64,000 bases of DNA, taken from Pelomonas saccharophila_A (GTDB lineage Bacteria; Pseudomonadota; Gammaproteobacteria; Burkholderiales; Burkholderiaceae_C). Where the stretch lies: contig NZ_JAVDXU010000002.1 in the NCBI RefSeq assembly GCF_031458095.1, positions 124,001-188,000 of the forward strand. Reading direction: 5' to 3'. Below the pieces are notes generated by a model. That model made no database searches. It saw only the letters and a program-made list of their open reading frames with translations, and had not been told where the DNA came from. Every line of letters begins with the position of its first letter. The first letter of the stretch is position 1. Made by a program: the position numbers and the translations under genes. Shown piece after piece: positions 32,325 through 41,551 of this stretch.

Positions 32325-34563
32325 TGGCGGTATGGGCGCTGGGGTTGGGGGTGACGGCGTGGTCTTCCAGGTCTTCCTGGTCCACGCGCCGGGCTTGCGC
32401 CTCCCAGAGGCGCCAATAGTGCCCTTGGCGGGCGATCAGTTCGTCATGCGGCCCGAGTTCGACGATCTCGCCGCGGTCCATGACGACGAGGCGGTCGGCC
32501 TTGCGCAGCGTGGACAGGCGGTGGGCGATGGCGATGGTGGTGCGGCCCTTGACGAGGTTGTCCAGGGCGCGCTGGATTTCCTTCTCGGTCTCGGTGTCCA
32601 CGGCCGAGGTCGCTTCGTCGAGGATGAGGATGGCCGGGTCGATCAGCAGGGCGCGGGCAATCGAGATGCGCTGGCGCTCGCCGCCCGACAGGCCCTGGCC
32701 GCGCTCGCCGACCAGGCTGTCATAGCCGTGCGGCAGGCGCAGGATGAACTCGTGGGCATGGGCGGCGCGGGCGGCCGTGACGATCTCGTCGCGGGTCGCG
32801 TCGGGTTTGCCGTAGGCGATGTTCTCGGCGATGGTGCCGAAGAACAGGAAGGGCTCCTGCAGCACCAGACCGATGTGACGGCGGTAGTCGGACACGCGGA
32901 TGCGGCGCAGGTCCACGCCGTCCACCTTGATGCTGCCCTCGGTCACGTCATAGAAGCGGCAGATCAGGTTGACCAGCGTGCTCTTGCCCGAGCCGCTGTG
33001 GCCGACCAGGCCCACCATCTCGCCGGGGCGGATGTCGAGGTTGAGGTTGCGGATGACGGAGCGCGAGCCGTAGCGGAAGTCCAGGCCCTGCATGGAGATC
33101 GCACCGGTGACGTTCTCGAAGGGCTGGGGGTTGACCGGGTCGGGCACGTTGGAGACGTGATCCAGGATGTCGAAGATGCGCTTGGCCCCCGCGGCGGCCT
33201 TCTGCGTGACGGAGACGATGCGGCTCATGGAGTCGAGCCGGCCGTAGAAGCGGCCGATATAGGCCAGGAAGGCGGTCAGCGTGCCGACCGTGATGCTCTG
33301 GTGCGAGATCAGCCAGATGCCCACGCCCCAGACGACGAGCAGGCCCATCTCGGTCAGCAGGGCCACGCTGGGCGTGAACAGGCTCCAGGTCTTGTTGAGG
33401 CGGTCATTGACCTCCAGGTTCTTCTGGTTGGCCTCGCGGAAGCGCCGCGCTTCGCGCTTTTCCTGCGCAAACGCCTTGACGACGCGGATGCCGGGGATGG
33501 TGTCGGCCAGCACATTGGTGATCTCGCCCCAGACGCGGTCGATCTTCTCGAAGCCGGTGCGCAGCTTGTCGCGCACGAGGTGGATCAGCCAGGCGATGAA
33601 GGGCAGCGGCACCAGCGTGGCCAGGGCCAGGCCGGGGTGGATGCTGAAGAGGATGATGGAGGTCATCGCCAGCATCAGCACGTCGGTGATGAAGTCCAGC
33701 GCGTGCAGGCTCAGGAAGACCGAGATGCGGTCGGTCTCGGAGCCGATGCGCGACATCAGGTCGCCGGTGCGCTTGTTGCCAAAATATTCAAGCGACAGGC
33801 CCAGCAGATGCTCGAAGGTGGCCGTGCGCAGGTCGGCGGCGATACGTTCGGACACCAGGGACAGCAGATAGGTCTTGGCCCAGCCCAGCGCCCAGGAGAA
33901 CAGTGCCGCACCCAGCAGCCCGCCCAGCAGCAGCATGACCAGGCCGGGGTCGATGGCCTGGCCGTTCTGGAAGGGGATCAGCACCCTGTCCATCAGCGGC
34001 ATGGTCAGATAGGGCGAGACCAGGGTCGCGCCGGTGGCGCCCAGCATCAGCGCAAAGCCGAGCAGCAGCTGGCCCTGGTAGGGCCGGGCGAAGCGCCACA
34101 GGCGCAGCAGCACCCAGGTGCTGGGCGGCTTGCTGGCCTCGCCGAAGTCGAAGGCCGAATCCTCGCCCTCTTCCTCCTTTTCGCGCACGGCATGGCCCGA
34201 GACGCGCTGCACCTCGCGGTCGAAGGCATCGACGAAGCGCACGGCCGAGGGGTTGCAGGCCAGCGTGAAGCGCCAGCGGGCCAGACGCTGGTGGGTGTCG
34301 AACAGCTCCATGAAGGCCAGGCCACCATGGTCGCTGAGCTTGAGCGACTGCCCGGGCGCCAACGCAAACTCGCTCCAGCTTCCCTGGCCGGGTTCGAAGG
34401 CCAGCAAGCGTGAATTCGTCAGCGCGATCAGCCCTTGGGCGAAGTGGCCCTGGGCGTCCAGGTCAACCTCCTGCGTGGCCACCACGTTCTCGCCAGCCAG
34501 AAGCCGCCCCTGCAGGGCAGCCGTTTGTGGATGCGGTAGGGTCACGGGAGGTTGGTCTTGCAT
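32317..34563 (-). CDS. Cyanophycin-associated ABC transporter (fused permease and ATPase)
   Basis: A 748-residue ABC half-transporter. An unusual soluble N-terminal domain (about 1-130; ALTNSRLLAFEPG looks PH-like) precedes six membrane helices (about 170-450). The nucleotide-binding domain has Walker A GHSGSGKS (about 520), signature LSGGERQR, Walker B ILILDEATSAVD and the switch histidine in AIAHRLSTL. This domain layout is the form found next to cyanophycin synthetases in Burkholderiales. It is divergent from the synthetase genes with an 89-bp gap. The cargo is unknown; a dipeptide or amino acid is plausible. Confidence 0.88.
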   Translation of the reverse strand: MQDQPPVTLPHPQTAALQGRLLAGENVVATQEVDLDAQGHFAQGLIALTNSRLLAFEPGQGSWSEFALAPGQSLKLSDHGGLAFMELFDTHQRLARWRFTLACNPSAVRFVDAFDREVQRVSGHAVREKEEEGEDSAFDFGEASKPPSTWVLLRLWRFARPYQGQLLLGFALMLGATGATLVSPYLTMPLMDRVLIPFQNGQAIDPGLVMLLLGGLLGAALFSWALGWAKTYLLSLVSERIAADLRTATFEHLLGLSLEYFGNKRTGDLMSRIGSETDRISVFLSLHALDFITDVLMLAMTSIILFSIHPGLALATLVPLPFIAWLIHLVRDKLRTGFEKIDRVWGEITNVLADTIPGIRVVKAFAQEKREARRFREANQKNLEVNDRLNKTWSLFTPSVALLTEMGLLVVWGVGIWLISHQSITVGTLTAFLAYIGRFYGRLDSMSRIVSVTQKAAAGAKRIFDILDHVSNVPDPVNPQPFENVTGAISMQGLDFRYGSRSVIRNLNLDIRPGEMVGLVGHSGSGKSTLVNLICRFYDVTEGSIKVDGVDLRRIRVSDYRRHIGLVLQEPFLFFGTIAENIAYGKPDATRDEIVTAARAAHAHEFILRLPHGYDSLVGERGQGLSGGERQRISIARALLIDPAILILDEATSAVDTETEKEIQRALDNLVKGRTTIAIAHRLSTLRKADRLVVMDRGEIVELGPHDELIARQGHYWRLWEAQARRVDQEDLEDHAVTPNPSAHTANA

Positions 34564-34652
34564 GTTGTTGTTTGCTCTTACGGACGCAGCCGATTCTCCT
34601 TCATGACTTCAGCGCACAATTCCAAGCGCTTGCCGTGCCTACCCCCTACCTC

Positions 34653-36827
34653 ATGAGCCCAAAAGAAGACATCCGCCTGCTGCGCATCAACTATCTGCGC
34701 GGGCCCAATATGTGGACCTACCGGCCGGTGCTGGAAGTCTGGCTGGATCTCGGCGAGCTGGAGGACCATCCCAGCCACCTGCTGCCCGGCTTCAACGACC
34801 GCCTGACGACCGCCCTGCCCAACCTCATCGAACACCACTGCGGCGTCGGCGAGCGCGGCGGCTTCCTGGAGCGGCTGCGCGAAGGCACCTGGTGCGGCCA
34901 TGTGCTGGAGCACATCGTCATCGAGCTGCTGAACCTGTCCGGCATGCCCACCGGCTTCGGCCAGACGCGTTCGACCAGCCAGCGCGGCGTCTACCGCATG
35001 GTGTTCCGGGCCCGCGACGAGCAGGTCGCCCGCGCGGCTCTGGCCGAGGGTCATGCCTTGATCATGGCCATGATCAACGACGTGGCATTCGACGTGCCCG
35101 CTGCCGTCGCCCGGGTGCGGGACAAGCTGGACGACTGCTACCTCGGCCCGTCGACGGCGGCCATCGTCGCCGCCGCGACCGACCGCCGCATCCCGCACAT
35201 CCGCCTGAACGATGGCAACCTGGTGCAGCTCGGCCATGGCGCCCGCCAGCGCCGCATCTGGACGGCCGAGACCGACATGACCAGCGCCATCGCCGAAGGC
35301 ATCGCCGGCGACAAGGACCTGACCAAGACCCTGCTGAAGGCCGTCGGCGTACCGGTGCCCGAGGGCGAGGAGGTCAAGAGCGCCGCCGAGGCCTGGCGCG
35401 CCGCCCAGGACATCGGCCTGCCCGTCGTCATCAAGCCCAGCGACGGCAACCATGGCCGCGGCGTCACCCTGGACATCCAGAACGAGGCCGACTGCGCCGC
35501 CGCCTTCGAGCTGGCCGACAAGGAAGGCTCGTCGGTGCTGGTGGAGAGCTATATCCGCGGCAACGAGCACCGCATCCTGGTCGTCGGCGGCCAGGTGGTG
35601 GCCGCCGCGCGCGGCGAGGCCGCCTGGGTGCATGGCGACGGCCAGCACACGGTCGCCCAGTTGATCGACCTGCAGATCAACACCGACCCGCGCCGCGGCC
35701 TGACCGAGGATTTCCCGCTCAACCGCATCACGCTGGGCGAAGACCCCGTCGTGCTGCTGGACCTGCAGCGTCAGGGCGTCACGCCCGAGTCCGTGCCGGC
35801 CGCGGGCAAGGCGGTGCTGATCCAGCGCAACGGCAATGTCGCCATCGACTGCACGCCCGAGGTCCACCCCGAGGTGGCCCACGCCGTGTCCCTGGCCGCA
35901 CGCACCGTGGGCCTGGACATCGCCGGCGTCGACCTCGTCACCGAGGACATCTCCAAGCCCCTGAGCGAAACCGGCGGCGCCATCGTCGAAGTGAACGCCG
36001 GCCCCGGCCTGCTGATGCACCTGAAGCCGGCCGGCGGCGCGCCCCAGCCCGTGGGCCAGGCCATCATCGACCACCTCTTCGCCGAGGACGAGTCGGGCCG
36101 CATCCCCATCGTCGGCGTGGCCGGCTCGCGCGGCGGCCACCAGATCTCGCGCCTGGTCGCCTGGCTTCTGCACCTGAACGGCCGCCATGTCGGCCTGGCC
36201 TGCAAGGAAGGCCTGTTCCTGGGCACCCGCCGCGTCGAGAAGCGCAACAGCGCCCGCTGGGACGCCGCCCACCGCCTCTTGATGAACCGCGGCGTCAATG
36301 CCGTCGTCGTCGAGAACGACCCCGCCTCCATCCTGCGCGATGGGCTGGCCTATGACCGCGCTCTAGTGGGCGTCGTCACCGACATGGACGGCATCGCTGA
36401 CCTCACCGAGTTCGACGTGCAGGACAGCGACCAGCTCTACAAGGTGCTGCGCACCCAGATCGACGTCGTCCTCAGCGACGGCGCCAGCGTGCTGAATGCA
36501 GCCCATCCTCGCCTGGTGGACATGGCCGAGCTCAGCGATGGCGAGGTCGTCTTCTATGCCGAGGACGGCAGCCTGGAGGCCATCCGGCACCACCGCGATC
36601 GCGGCGGCCGCGCTGTCTTCCTGCGCGGCGGTGCCGCCGTGCTGGCCCAGGGGCCGGCCGAAACCCCGGGCGCCAACATCGACGCCCTGCTGCGCCGCTT
36701 CGGCGCCCAGGCCACCGACGCCTCCACGCTGCTGGCTGCCGTCGCCGCCGCCTGGGCCCTGGGCATCTCGCCCGAGCTCATCGCCGCCGGCCTCGACACC
36801 TTCGTCCCCGAACTCCACCTCGCATAA
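34653..36827 (+). CDS. Cyanophycin synthetase paralogue with degenerate Mur-ligase site (CphA2/CphA'-like)
   Basis: A 724-residue relative of cyanophycin synthetase, which builds the Asp-Arg polymer. The N-domain keeps GHVLEHIVIEL with H83, E86 and H87. The ATP-grasp domain is intact (PVVIKPSDGNHGRGV; GAIVEVNAGPG). In the C-terminal Mur-ligase-like domain, the place of the ATP P-loop reads GVAGSRGGHQ (about 486-495), lacking GKT. The C-terminus is shorter than in its neighbour. This pattern resembles CphA2-type enzymes, which join preformed beta-Asp-Arg dipeptides. A GTG at 34635 is an alternative start. The second synthetase starts 7 bp after its stop. Confidence 0.87.
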   Translation: MSPKEDIRLLRINYLRGPNMWTYRPVLEVWLDLGELEDHPSHLLPGFNDRLTTALPNLIEHHCGVGERGGFLERLREGTWCGHVLEHIVIELLNLSGMPTGFGQTRSTSQRGVYRMVFRARDEQVARAALAEGHALIMAMINDVAFDVPAAVARVRDKLDDCYLGPSTAAIVAAATDRRIPHIRLNDGNLVQLGHGARQRRIWTAETDMTSAIAEGIAGDKDLTKTLLKAVGVPVPEGEEVKSAAEAWRAAQDIGLPVVIKPSDGNHGRGVTLDIQNEADCAAAFELADKEGSSVLVESYIRGNEHRILVVGGQVVAAARGEAAWVHGDGQHTVAQLIDLQINTDPRRGLTEDFPLNRITLGEDPVVLLDLQRQGVTPESVPAAGKAVLIQRNGNVAIDCTPEVHPEVAHAVSLAARTVGLDIAGVDLVTEDISKPLSETGGAIVEVNAGPGLLMHLKPAGGAPQPVGQAIIDHLFAEDESGRIPIVGVAGSRGGHQISRLVAWLLHLNGRHVGLACKEGLFLGTRRVEKRNSARWDAAHRLLMNRGVNAVVVENDPASILRDGLAYDRALVGVVTDMDGIADLTEFDVQDSDQLYKVLRTQIDVVLSDGASVLNAAHPRLVDMAELSDGEVVFYAEDGSLEAIRHHRDRGGRAVFLRGGAAVLAQGPAETPGANIDALLRRFGAQATDASTLLAAVAAAWALGISPELIAAGLDTFVPELHLA

Positions 36828-36834
36828 ACAGAAC

Positions 36835-39405
36835 ATGGACGTTTCCCGCACCCGCGCCCTGCGCGGCCCGAACATGTGGAGCCGCCACACGACCATCGAG
36901 GCCGTCGTGCATTGCCAGGACGCCGAGCGCTCGCTCGAACGCCTGCCCGGCTTCGAGGCCCGCCTGCGCCAGCTCTTCCCCACCATCGGCGAGCTGCGCA
37001 CCGACGCCTCCCTGGCCCAGGTGCTGGAGCAGGCGACGCTGGCCCTGCAGGCCCAGGCCGGCTGCCCGGTCACCTTCAGCCAGACCCATGTGACGCCCGA
37101 GGCCGGCACCTACCAGGTCGTCATCGAGTACAGCGAGGAAGACGTCGGCCGCCTGGCCTTCGAGCACGCGCTCAAGCTGGTGCTGGCGGCACTCAACGGC
37201 GGCGAGTTCGACGCCGACGCCGTACTGGCCCAGCTGCGCGAGCTGGACGAGGACATCCGCCTCGGCCCGTCGACCGGTTCCATCGTCAATGCGGCACAAG
37301 CCCGTGGCATCCCCTTTCGCCGCCTCACGCAAGGCAGCCTGGTGCAGTTCGGCTGGGGCGCCAAGCAGCGCCGCATCTGGGCCGCCGAGGTCGACGCGAC
37401 CAGCGCCGTCTCGGAGTCCATCGCCCAGGACAAGGACCTCTGCAAGCGCCTGCTGCAGGCCGCCGGCGTGCCGGTGCCCATCGGCCGCCCGGTCGAGTCG
37501 GTGGACGACGCCTGGGCCGTGGCGATGGAGATCGGCCTGCCCGTCGTCGTCAAGCCGCAGGATGGCAACCAGGGCAAGGGCGTCACCGTCAACGTGACGA
37601 CGCGCGAGGGCATCGAAGCCGCCTACAAGGCCGCCGACGAGATCGGCCAGGTCATGGTGGAGAAATTCCTGCCCGGCGGCGACTACCGCCTGCTCGTCAT
37701 CGGCGACAAGCTCATCGCCGCCGCCCGCCGCGACCCGCCCCACGTCATCGGCGACGGCCAGCACACCGTCAAGGAGCTGGTCGACAAGGTCAACGCCGAC
37801 CCGCGCCGTGGCGACGGTCATGCCACCTCGCTGACCAAGATCCGCTTCGACGACATCGCCGTCGCCCGTCTCGTGCAGCAGGGCCTGACGCCCGAGTCCG
37901 TGCCCGACAAGGGCCAGCGCGTCATCCTGCGCAACAACGCCAACCTGTCCACCGGCGGCACGGCCACCGACGTGACCGATGACGTCCATCCCGAAGTGGC
38001 CGCCCGCGCCATCGCAGCGGCCCAGGTCGTCGGCCTGCATGTCTGCGGCGTCGACGTCGTCGCCGAGAGCGTGCTGCGGCCGCTGGAGGAGATCAGCGGC
38101 GGCATCGTCGAGGTCAATGCCGCGCCGGGCCTGCGCATGCATCTGAGCCCCAGCTTTGGCAAGGGCCGCAATGTCGGCGAAGCCATCATCGGCCACCTGT
38201 TCGGCAGCAGCCAGAAGTCCGGCGGCGCCGAGGACGGCCGCATCCCGGTCGTCGCCGTCACCGGCACCAATGGCAAGACCACGGTGACCCGCCTGATCGC
38301 CCACATGTTCGCGAGCTGCGGGCTGAAGGTCGGCATGACCAACACCGACGGCGTCTACGTCGACGGCCGCCAGATCGACAGCGGCGACTGCTCCGGCCCC
38401 AAGAGCGCCCGCAACGTGCTGATGCACCCCGACGTGGAAGCTGCCGTGCTGGAGACCGCCCGCGGCGGCATCCTGCGCGAGGGCCTGGGCTTCGACCGCT
38501 GCCAGGTCGCCGTCGTCACCAATGTCGGCGCGGGCGACCACCTCGGCATGAACTTCCTGCACACGGCCGAAGACCTGGTGCTGGTCAAGCGCGTCATCGT
38601 GCAGAACGTGGCGCCGAACGGCTATGCGGTGTTGAACGCCACCGACCCGCTGACGGCCCAGATGGCCGCCGTCTGCCCCGGCCAGGTCATCTACTTCGCC
38701 GCCGACCGCCACCACCCGCTGATGGCCACCCATCGCGCCCAGGGCAAGCGCTGCGTCTATGTCGACGGCGACCAGCTCGTCGCCGCCCAGGGCGTGTGGC
38801 GCGAGAGCATCCCGCTGCGCGACATCCCCATCACGCGCAGTGGCGTCATCGGCTTCCAGGTCGAGAACGCGATGGCCGCCGTCGCCGCCGCCTGGGGGGT
38901 GGGCCTGGACTGGGACACCATCCGCCGCGGCGTGGCCAGCTTTGCCAACGACGCCGACAACGCGCCGGGCCGCTTCAACGTCATGGACTACCGCGGCGCC
39001 ACGGTGATTGCCGACTACGGCCACAACGGCGACGCGATGAAGGCCCTGGTCGGCGCCGTCGCCGCCATGCCGGCCAACAAGCGCAGCGTCGTCATCAGCG
39101 GCGCCGGCGACCGCCGCGACGAGGACATCCGGGTGCAGACCGAGATCCTCGGCGCCGCCTTCGACGAGGTCATCCTCTACGAAGACGCCTGCCAGCGCGG
39201 CCGCCAGGCCGGCGAGGTCGTGGCCCTGCTACGCGCCGGTCTCGAAGGCGCCTCCAGGACCAAGCACATCGAGGAGATCGTCGGCGAGTTCATCGCCATC
39301 GACAGGGCCCTGGCGCGCCTGCAGCCGGGCGACCTGTGCCTGGTGCTGGTCGATCAGGTCGAGGAAGCCCTGGCCCACCTGGCCAAGCGCATCTCTGAGG
39401 GCTAG
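36835..39405 (+). CDS. cphA: Cyanophycin synthetase (CphA)
   Basis: An 856-residue enzyme that adds Asp and Arg alternately to cyanophycin using ATP. Order: N-domain (1-160), ATP-grasp with PVVVKPQDGNQGKGV (about 237-251) and GGIVEVNAAPGLR, then an intact Mur-ligase domain with P-loop VTGTNGKTTVTRL (about 474-486) and C-terminal IADYGHNGDAM. The length fits CphA1. The N-domain position that holds HxxEH in the upstream paralogue reads QVLEQ here (62-66). It is in one operon with that paralogue. Its stop lies inside a hairpin shared with the convergent gene. Confidence 0.93.
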   Translation: MDVSRTRALRGPNMWSRHTTIEAVVHCQDAERSLERLPGFEARLRQLFPTIGELRTDASLAQVLEQATLALQAQAGCPVTFSQTHVTPEAGTYQVVIEYSEEDVGRLAFEHALKLVLAALNGGEFDADAVLAQLRELDEDIRLGPSTGSIVNAAQARGIPFRRLTQGSLVQFGWGAKQRRIWAAEVDATSAVSESIAQDKDLCKRLLQAAGVPVPIGRPVESVDDAWAVAMEIGLPVVVKPQDGNQGKGVTVNVTTREGIEAAYKAADEIGQVMVEKFLPGGDYRLLVIGDKLIAAARRDPPHVIGDGQHTVKELVDKVNADPRRGDGHATSLTKIRFDDIAVARLVQQGLTPESVPDKGQRVILRNNANLSTGGTATDVTDDVHPEVAARAIAAAQVVGLHVCGVDVVAESVLRPLEEISGGIVEVNAAPGLRMHLSPSFGKGRNVGEAIIGHLFGSSQKSGGAEDGRIPVVAVTGTNGKTTVTRLIAHMFASCGLKVGMTNTDGVYVDGRQIDSGDCSGPKSARNVLMHPDVEAAVLETARGGILREGLGFDRCQVAVVTNVGAGDHLGMNFLHTAEDLVLVKRVIVQNVAPNGYAVLNATDPLTAQMAAVCPGQVIYFAADRHHPLMATHRAQGKRCVYVDGDQLVAAQGVWRESIPLRDIPITRSGVIGFQVENAMAAVAAAWGVGLDWDTIRRGVASFANDADNAPGRFNVMDYRGATVIADYGHNGDAMKALVGAVAAMPANKRSVVISGAGDRRDEDIRVQTEILGAAFDEVILYEDACQRGRQAGEVVALLRAGLEGASRTKHIEEIVGEFIAIDRALARLQPGDLCLVLVDQVEEALAHLAKRISEG

Positions 39406-39415
39406 AAGCCCTCAG
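39395..39415. terminator. Hairpin spanning two convergent stop codons
   Basis: CTGAGGGCT (39395-39403) and AGCCCTCAG (39407-39415) form a perfect 9-bp stem with loop AGA. It contains the stop of cphA (39403-39405) and of the convergent solute-binding-like gene (39412-39414). There is no T-run, so terminator activity is uncertain. Confidence 0.5.
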
Positions 39416-40152
39416 CGGTATTTGCCGAGGATGCGACCCAGTTCGCCCTCGGCCACCATGCCCTGGATGGCGGCGTTCAGCGCCTTCAGCGTCACCCCGC
39501 TGCGCGGCGACAGGCCGCATTGCCCCAGCACCTCGGCCACCACCAATGGCGGGTGCAGGGCCAGCTTGAAGCTGCCGACGCGGCGCTGGTAGTCCAGCAG
39601 GCGCCGGCCCGTCACCACATGGGGCACACGGCCCAGTTCCAGCTTGCGCAGATTGGCCACCGCATCCGGCGCGTCGTCGCGCACCAGGCCCGAGCCCAGG
39701 GCGGCGGCCACTTCGGGATAGGCATAGCCCAGCACGGTGCCGACGGGCTGGCCGGCAACGGCCGCGAGGCCGGCCGGCGCCGGCGTCGCAGCCGCCGTCA
39801 CCAGCACGGTCTGGTCAGGGATGAAGGCGCGGCTCCAGGCAAAGGGGCCGGGCAGCCAGGCGCTCTGGTAGTCGCAGACCAGATCGGCCTCACCGCTTTG
39901 CAGGGCCTGGGCGATGCGCTTGCGCGGCAGGGCCAGCATCTGCACCGGCCGGCCCAGCCGGCGCGCCAGGGCGGCACCGAGGTCGGCATGCAGGCCATCG
40001 AGGACGCGTCGGCCCTCGATACGCGCCTCGGGCATGACGGCACTGGTGTCGACGACCATGACCAGGGATGTCTGGGCAAGCGCCGACACGGCCAGTCCCG
40101 CCAACCCGAAAAGCATTCCCACACCGCGCCGCCAGCTCATGGCGGGCATCAT
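39412..40152 (-). CDS. Periplasmic solute-binding-like protein (family 3 type)
   Basis: A 246-residue exported protein with a signal peptide (LFGLAGLAVSALAQT). The fold resembles extracellular solute-binding protein family 3: SLVMVVDTSAVMPEAR start, LVCDYQSAWLPGPFAWSR, and a closing amphipathic MVAEGELGRILGKYR typical of that family. It is a close paralogue of the next gene upstream (40178-40927), 25 bp away. No permease or ATPase adjoins either gene. The start at 40152 has alternatives at 40149 and 40140. Confidence 0.78.
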   Translation of the reverse strand: MMPAMSWRRGVGMLFGLAGLAVSALAQTSLVMVVDTSAVMPEARIEGRRVLDGLHADLGAALARRLGRPVQMLALPRKRIAQALQSGEADLVCDYQSAWLPGPFAWSRAFIPDQTVLVTAAATPAPAGLAAVAGQPVGTVLGYAYPEVAAALGSGLVRDDAPDAVANLRKLELGRVPHVVTGRRLLDYQRRVGSFKLALHPPLVVAEVLGQCGLSPRSGVTLKALNAAIQGMVAEGELGRILGKYR

Positions 40153-40177
40153 AGAAAGCCGCTGCGGCGGCGCGGCC

Positions 40178-40927
40178 TCAGCGGTATTTGGCGAGCAGGC
40201 GGTTGAGCTCGCCTTCGGACACCAGGCCCTGGATGGCGGCGTTCAGCGCCGCCAGCCCGACCGGGCTGCTCGGTGACAGCGCGCATTGGGCCAGCACCTC
40301 CGACACCACCAGCGGCGGGTGCAGGGGCAGATGGAAACGCCCGATGCGCTGCTGGTACTCCAGCACGCGCCGGCCGGTCAGCGCGTGGCGGATGCGGCCG
40401 AGTTCCAGCTTCTGCAGATTGGCCACCGCATCCGGGGCGTCGTCGCGCAGGAAGCCGGAGCGCAGCGCATCGGCCATCTCCGGGTAGACATAGCCCCGCA
40501 CGGTGCCCACGGGCTGGCCCGCCAGCGCTGTCAACCCGGACGGAGCCGGGCCCGAGGCGGCACTGACGAGCAGGGCCTGGTCGGGGATGAAGGGCCGGCT
40601 CCAGGCAAAGGCGCCGGGCAGCCAGTCGCTCTGGTAATCGCACAGCAGGTCACCCTCACCGCGCTGCAGGGCCTCGGCCAGGCGCTTGCGCGGCACCGGC
40701 CTGGCGACCAGCTCACGGCCCAGGCGCCGGGCCAGGGCTTGCCCCAGGTCCAGGTGCAGGCCTTCGACGACGCGGTCGCCGTCGATGCGAGCCTGGGGCA
40801 TCAGGGCGCTGGTCTCCACCAGCATCACCAGCGGCCGGGCGGGCTCGGCCAGGGCGAGCGGGCACAGCAGCAGGGCGCACAAGCCGCCCAGCCCCGATCG
40901 CCTCAAACGATGCCATGCCTTGACCAT
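40178..40927 (-). CDS. Periplasmic solute-binding-like protein, tandem paralogue
   Basis: A 249-residue exported protein (signal peptide GGLCALLLCPLALAEP). It aligns along its length with its downstream neighbour; shared segments include RDDAPDAVANL.KLELGR, LHPPLVV.EVL.QC.LSP and ALNAAIQG, where dots are differences. It keeps the same family 3 ending (LVSEGELNRLLAKYR). The pair is a tandem duplication. Such orphan proteins may act as sensors' partners or scavengers; ligand unknown. It is divergent from the truncated haemoglobin gene with a 156-bp gap. Confidence 0.78.
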   Translation of the reverse strand: MVKAWHRLRRSGLGGLCALLLCPLALAEPARPLVMLVETSALMPQARIDGDRVVEGLHLDLGQALARRLGRELVARPVPRKRLAEALQRGEGDLLCDYQSDWLPGAFAWSRPFIPDQALLVSAASGPAPSGLTALAGQPVGTVRGYVYPEMADALRSGFLRDDAPDAVANLQKLELGRIRHALTGRRVLEYQQRIGRFHLPLHPPLVVSEVLAQCALSPSSPVGLAALNAAIQGLVSEGELNRLLAKYR

Positions 40928-41083
40928 GGGGGCCCATCATGCCGCGCCGGCCAAATCCGAGGCGGGCGGGGGTGGATCGATCCCGGCCCGAACGTGACCG
41001 GCGCACGAAATGCAGTCGACCCGCCCGCCGCGGCCGAGGGCGCATCGATAGACTGGCCCGTCGTTTTGCCCAAGCCTTGCCTG

Positions 41084-41551
41084 ATGAAGTCCCGCCTGAC
41101 CGTCACTGCCCTTGCCTTGGCCCTGGCGGCTCCGCTGACCCAGGCGCAATCCCAGCCCAGCACGGCGATGCCCGGGGTGGCGCCCATCCCGGCCGACGAC
41201 CGCCTCTACCGCGAGCTCGGCGGCAGGGAGGCCATCCAGGGCTTCACCAACGACTTCTACGACAGCATGCTGCAGGACGCGCGCATCGCGCACTTCTTCG
41301 ACGGCATCAACATGAAGCATCTCAAGCGCGTGCTGGCCGACTACTTCTGCGTCGTCGCTGGCGGCCCCTGCATCTACGACGGCGTCGGCATGAAGGACGC
41401 GCATGCCCACCTGAGCATTGGCAAGGGCGACTTCAACACCCTGGTCGAGCATCTGCAGCGCGCCATGGACCGCGCCCATGTGCCCTTCGCGACGCAGAAC
41501 CGGCTGCTGGCCCGCATGGCCTTCTTCCATCGCGAGATCGTCACCAAGTGA
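41084..41551 (+). CDS. Exported group 1 truncated haemoglobin
   Basis: A 155-residue protein. A signal peptide (TVTALALALAAPLTQAQ) precedes a truncated haemoglobin of group 1 (about 37-155). The proximal haem histidine is H107 in MKDAHAHLSI, and the CD-loop region FFDGINM and C-terminal helix (NRLLARMAFFHREI) fit. Group 1 proteins bind O2 or NO, and most are cytoplasmic, so periplasmic placement is noteworthy. The stop overlaps the GTG start of the MBL-fold gene by 4 bp. The ATG at 41084 is the only one fitting the signal peptide. Confidence 0.88.
   Translation: MKSRLTVTALALALAAPLTQAQSQPSTAMPGVAPIPADDRLYRELGGREAIQGFTNDFYDSMLQDARIAHFFDGINMKHLKRVLADYFCVVAGGPCIYDGVGMKDAHAHLSIGKGDFNTLVEHLQRAMDRAHVPFATQNRLLARMAFFHREIVTK

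Noticed and set aside
36778..39024. 748-codon minus-strand frame opposite cphA
   Set aside because: Antisense shadow of a gene with intact ATP-grasp and Mur-ligase motifs; the translation has no recognisable domain.
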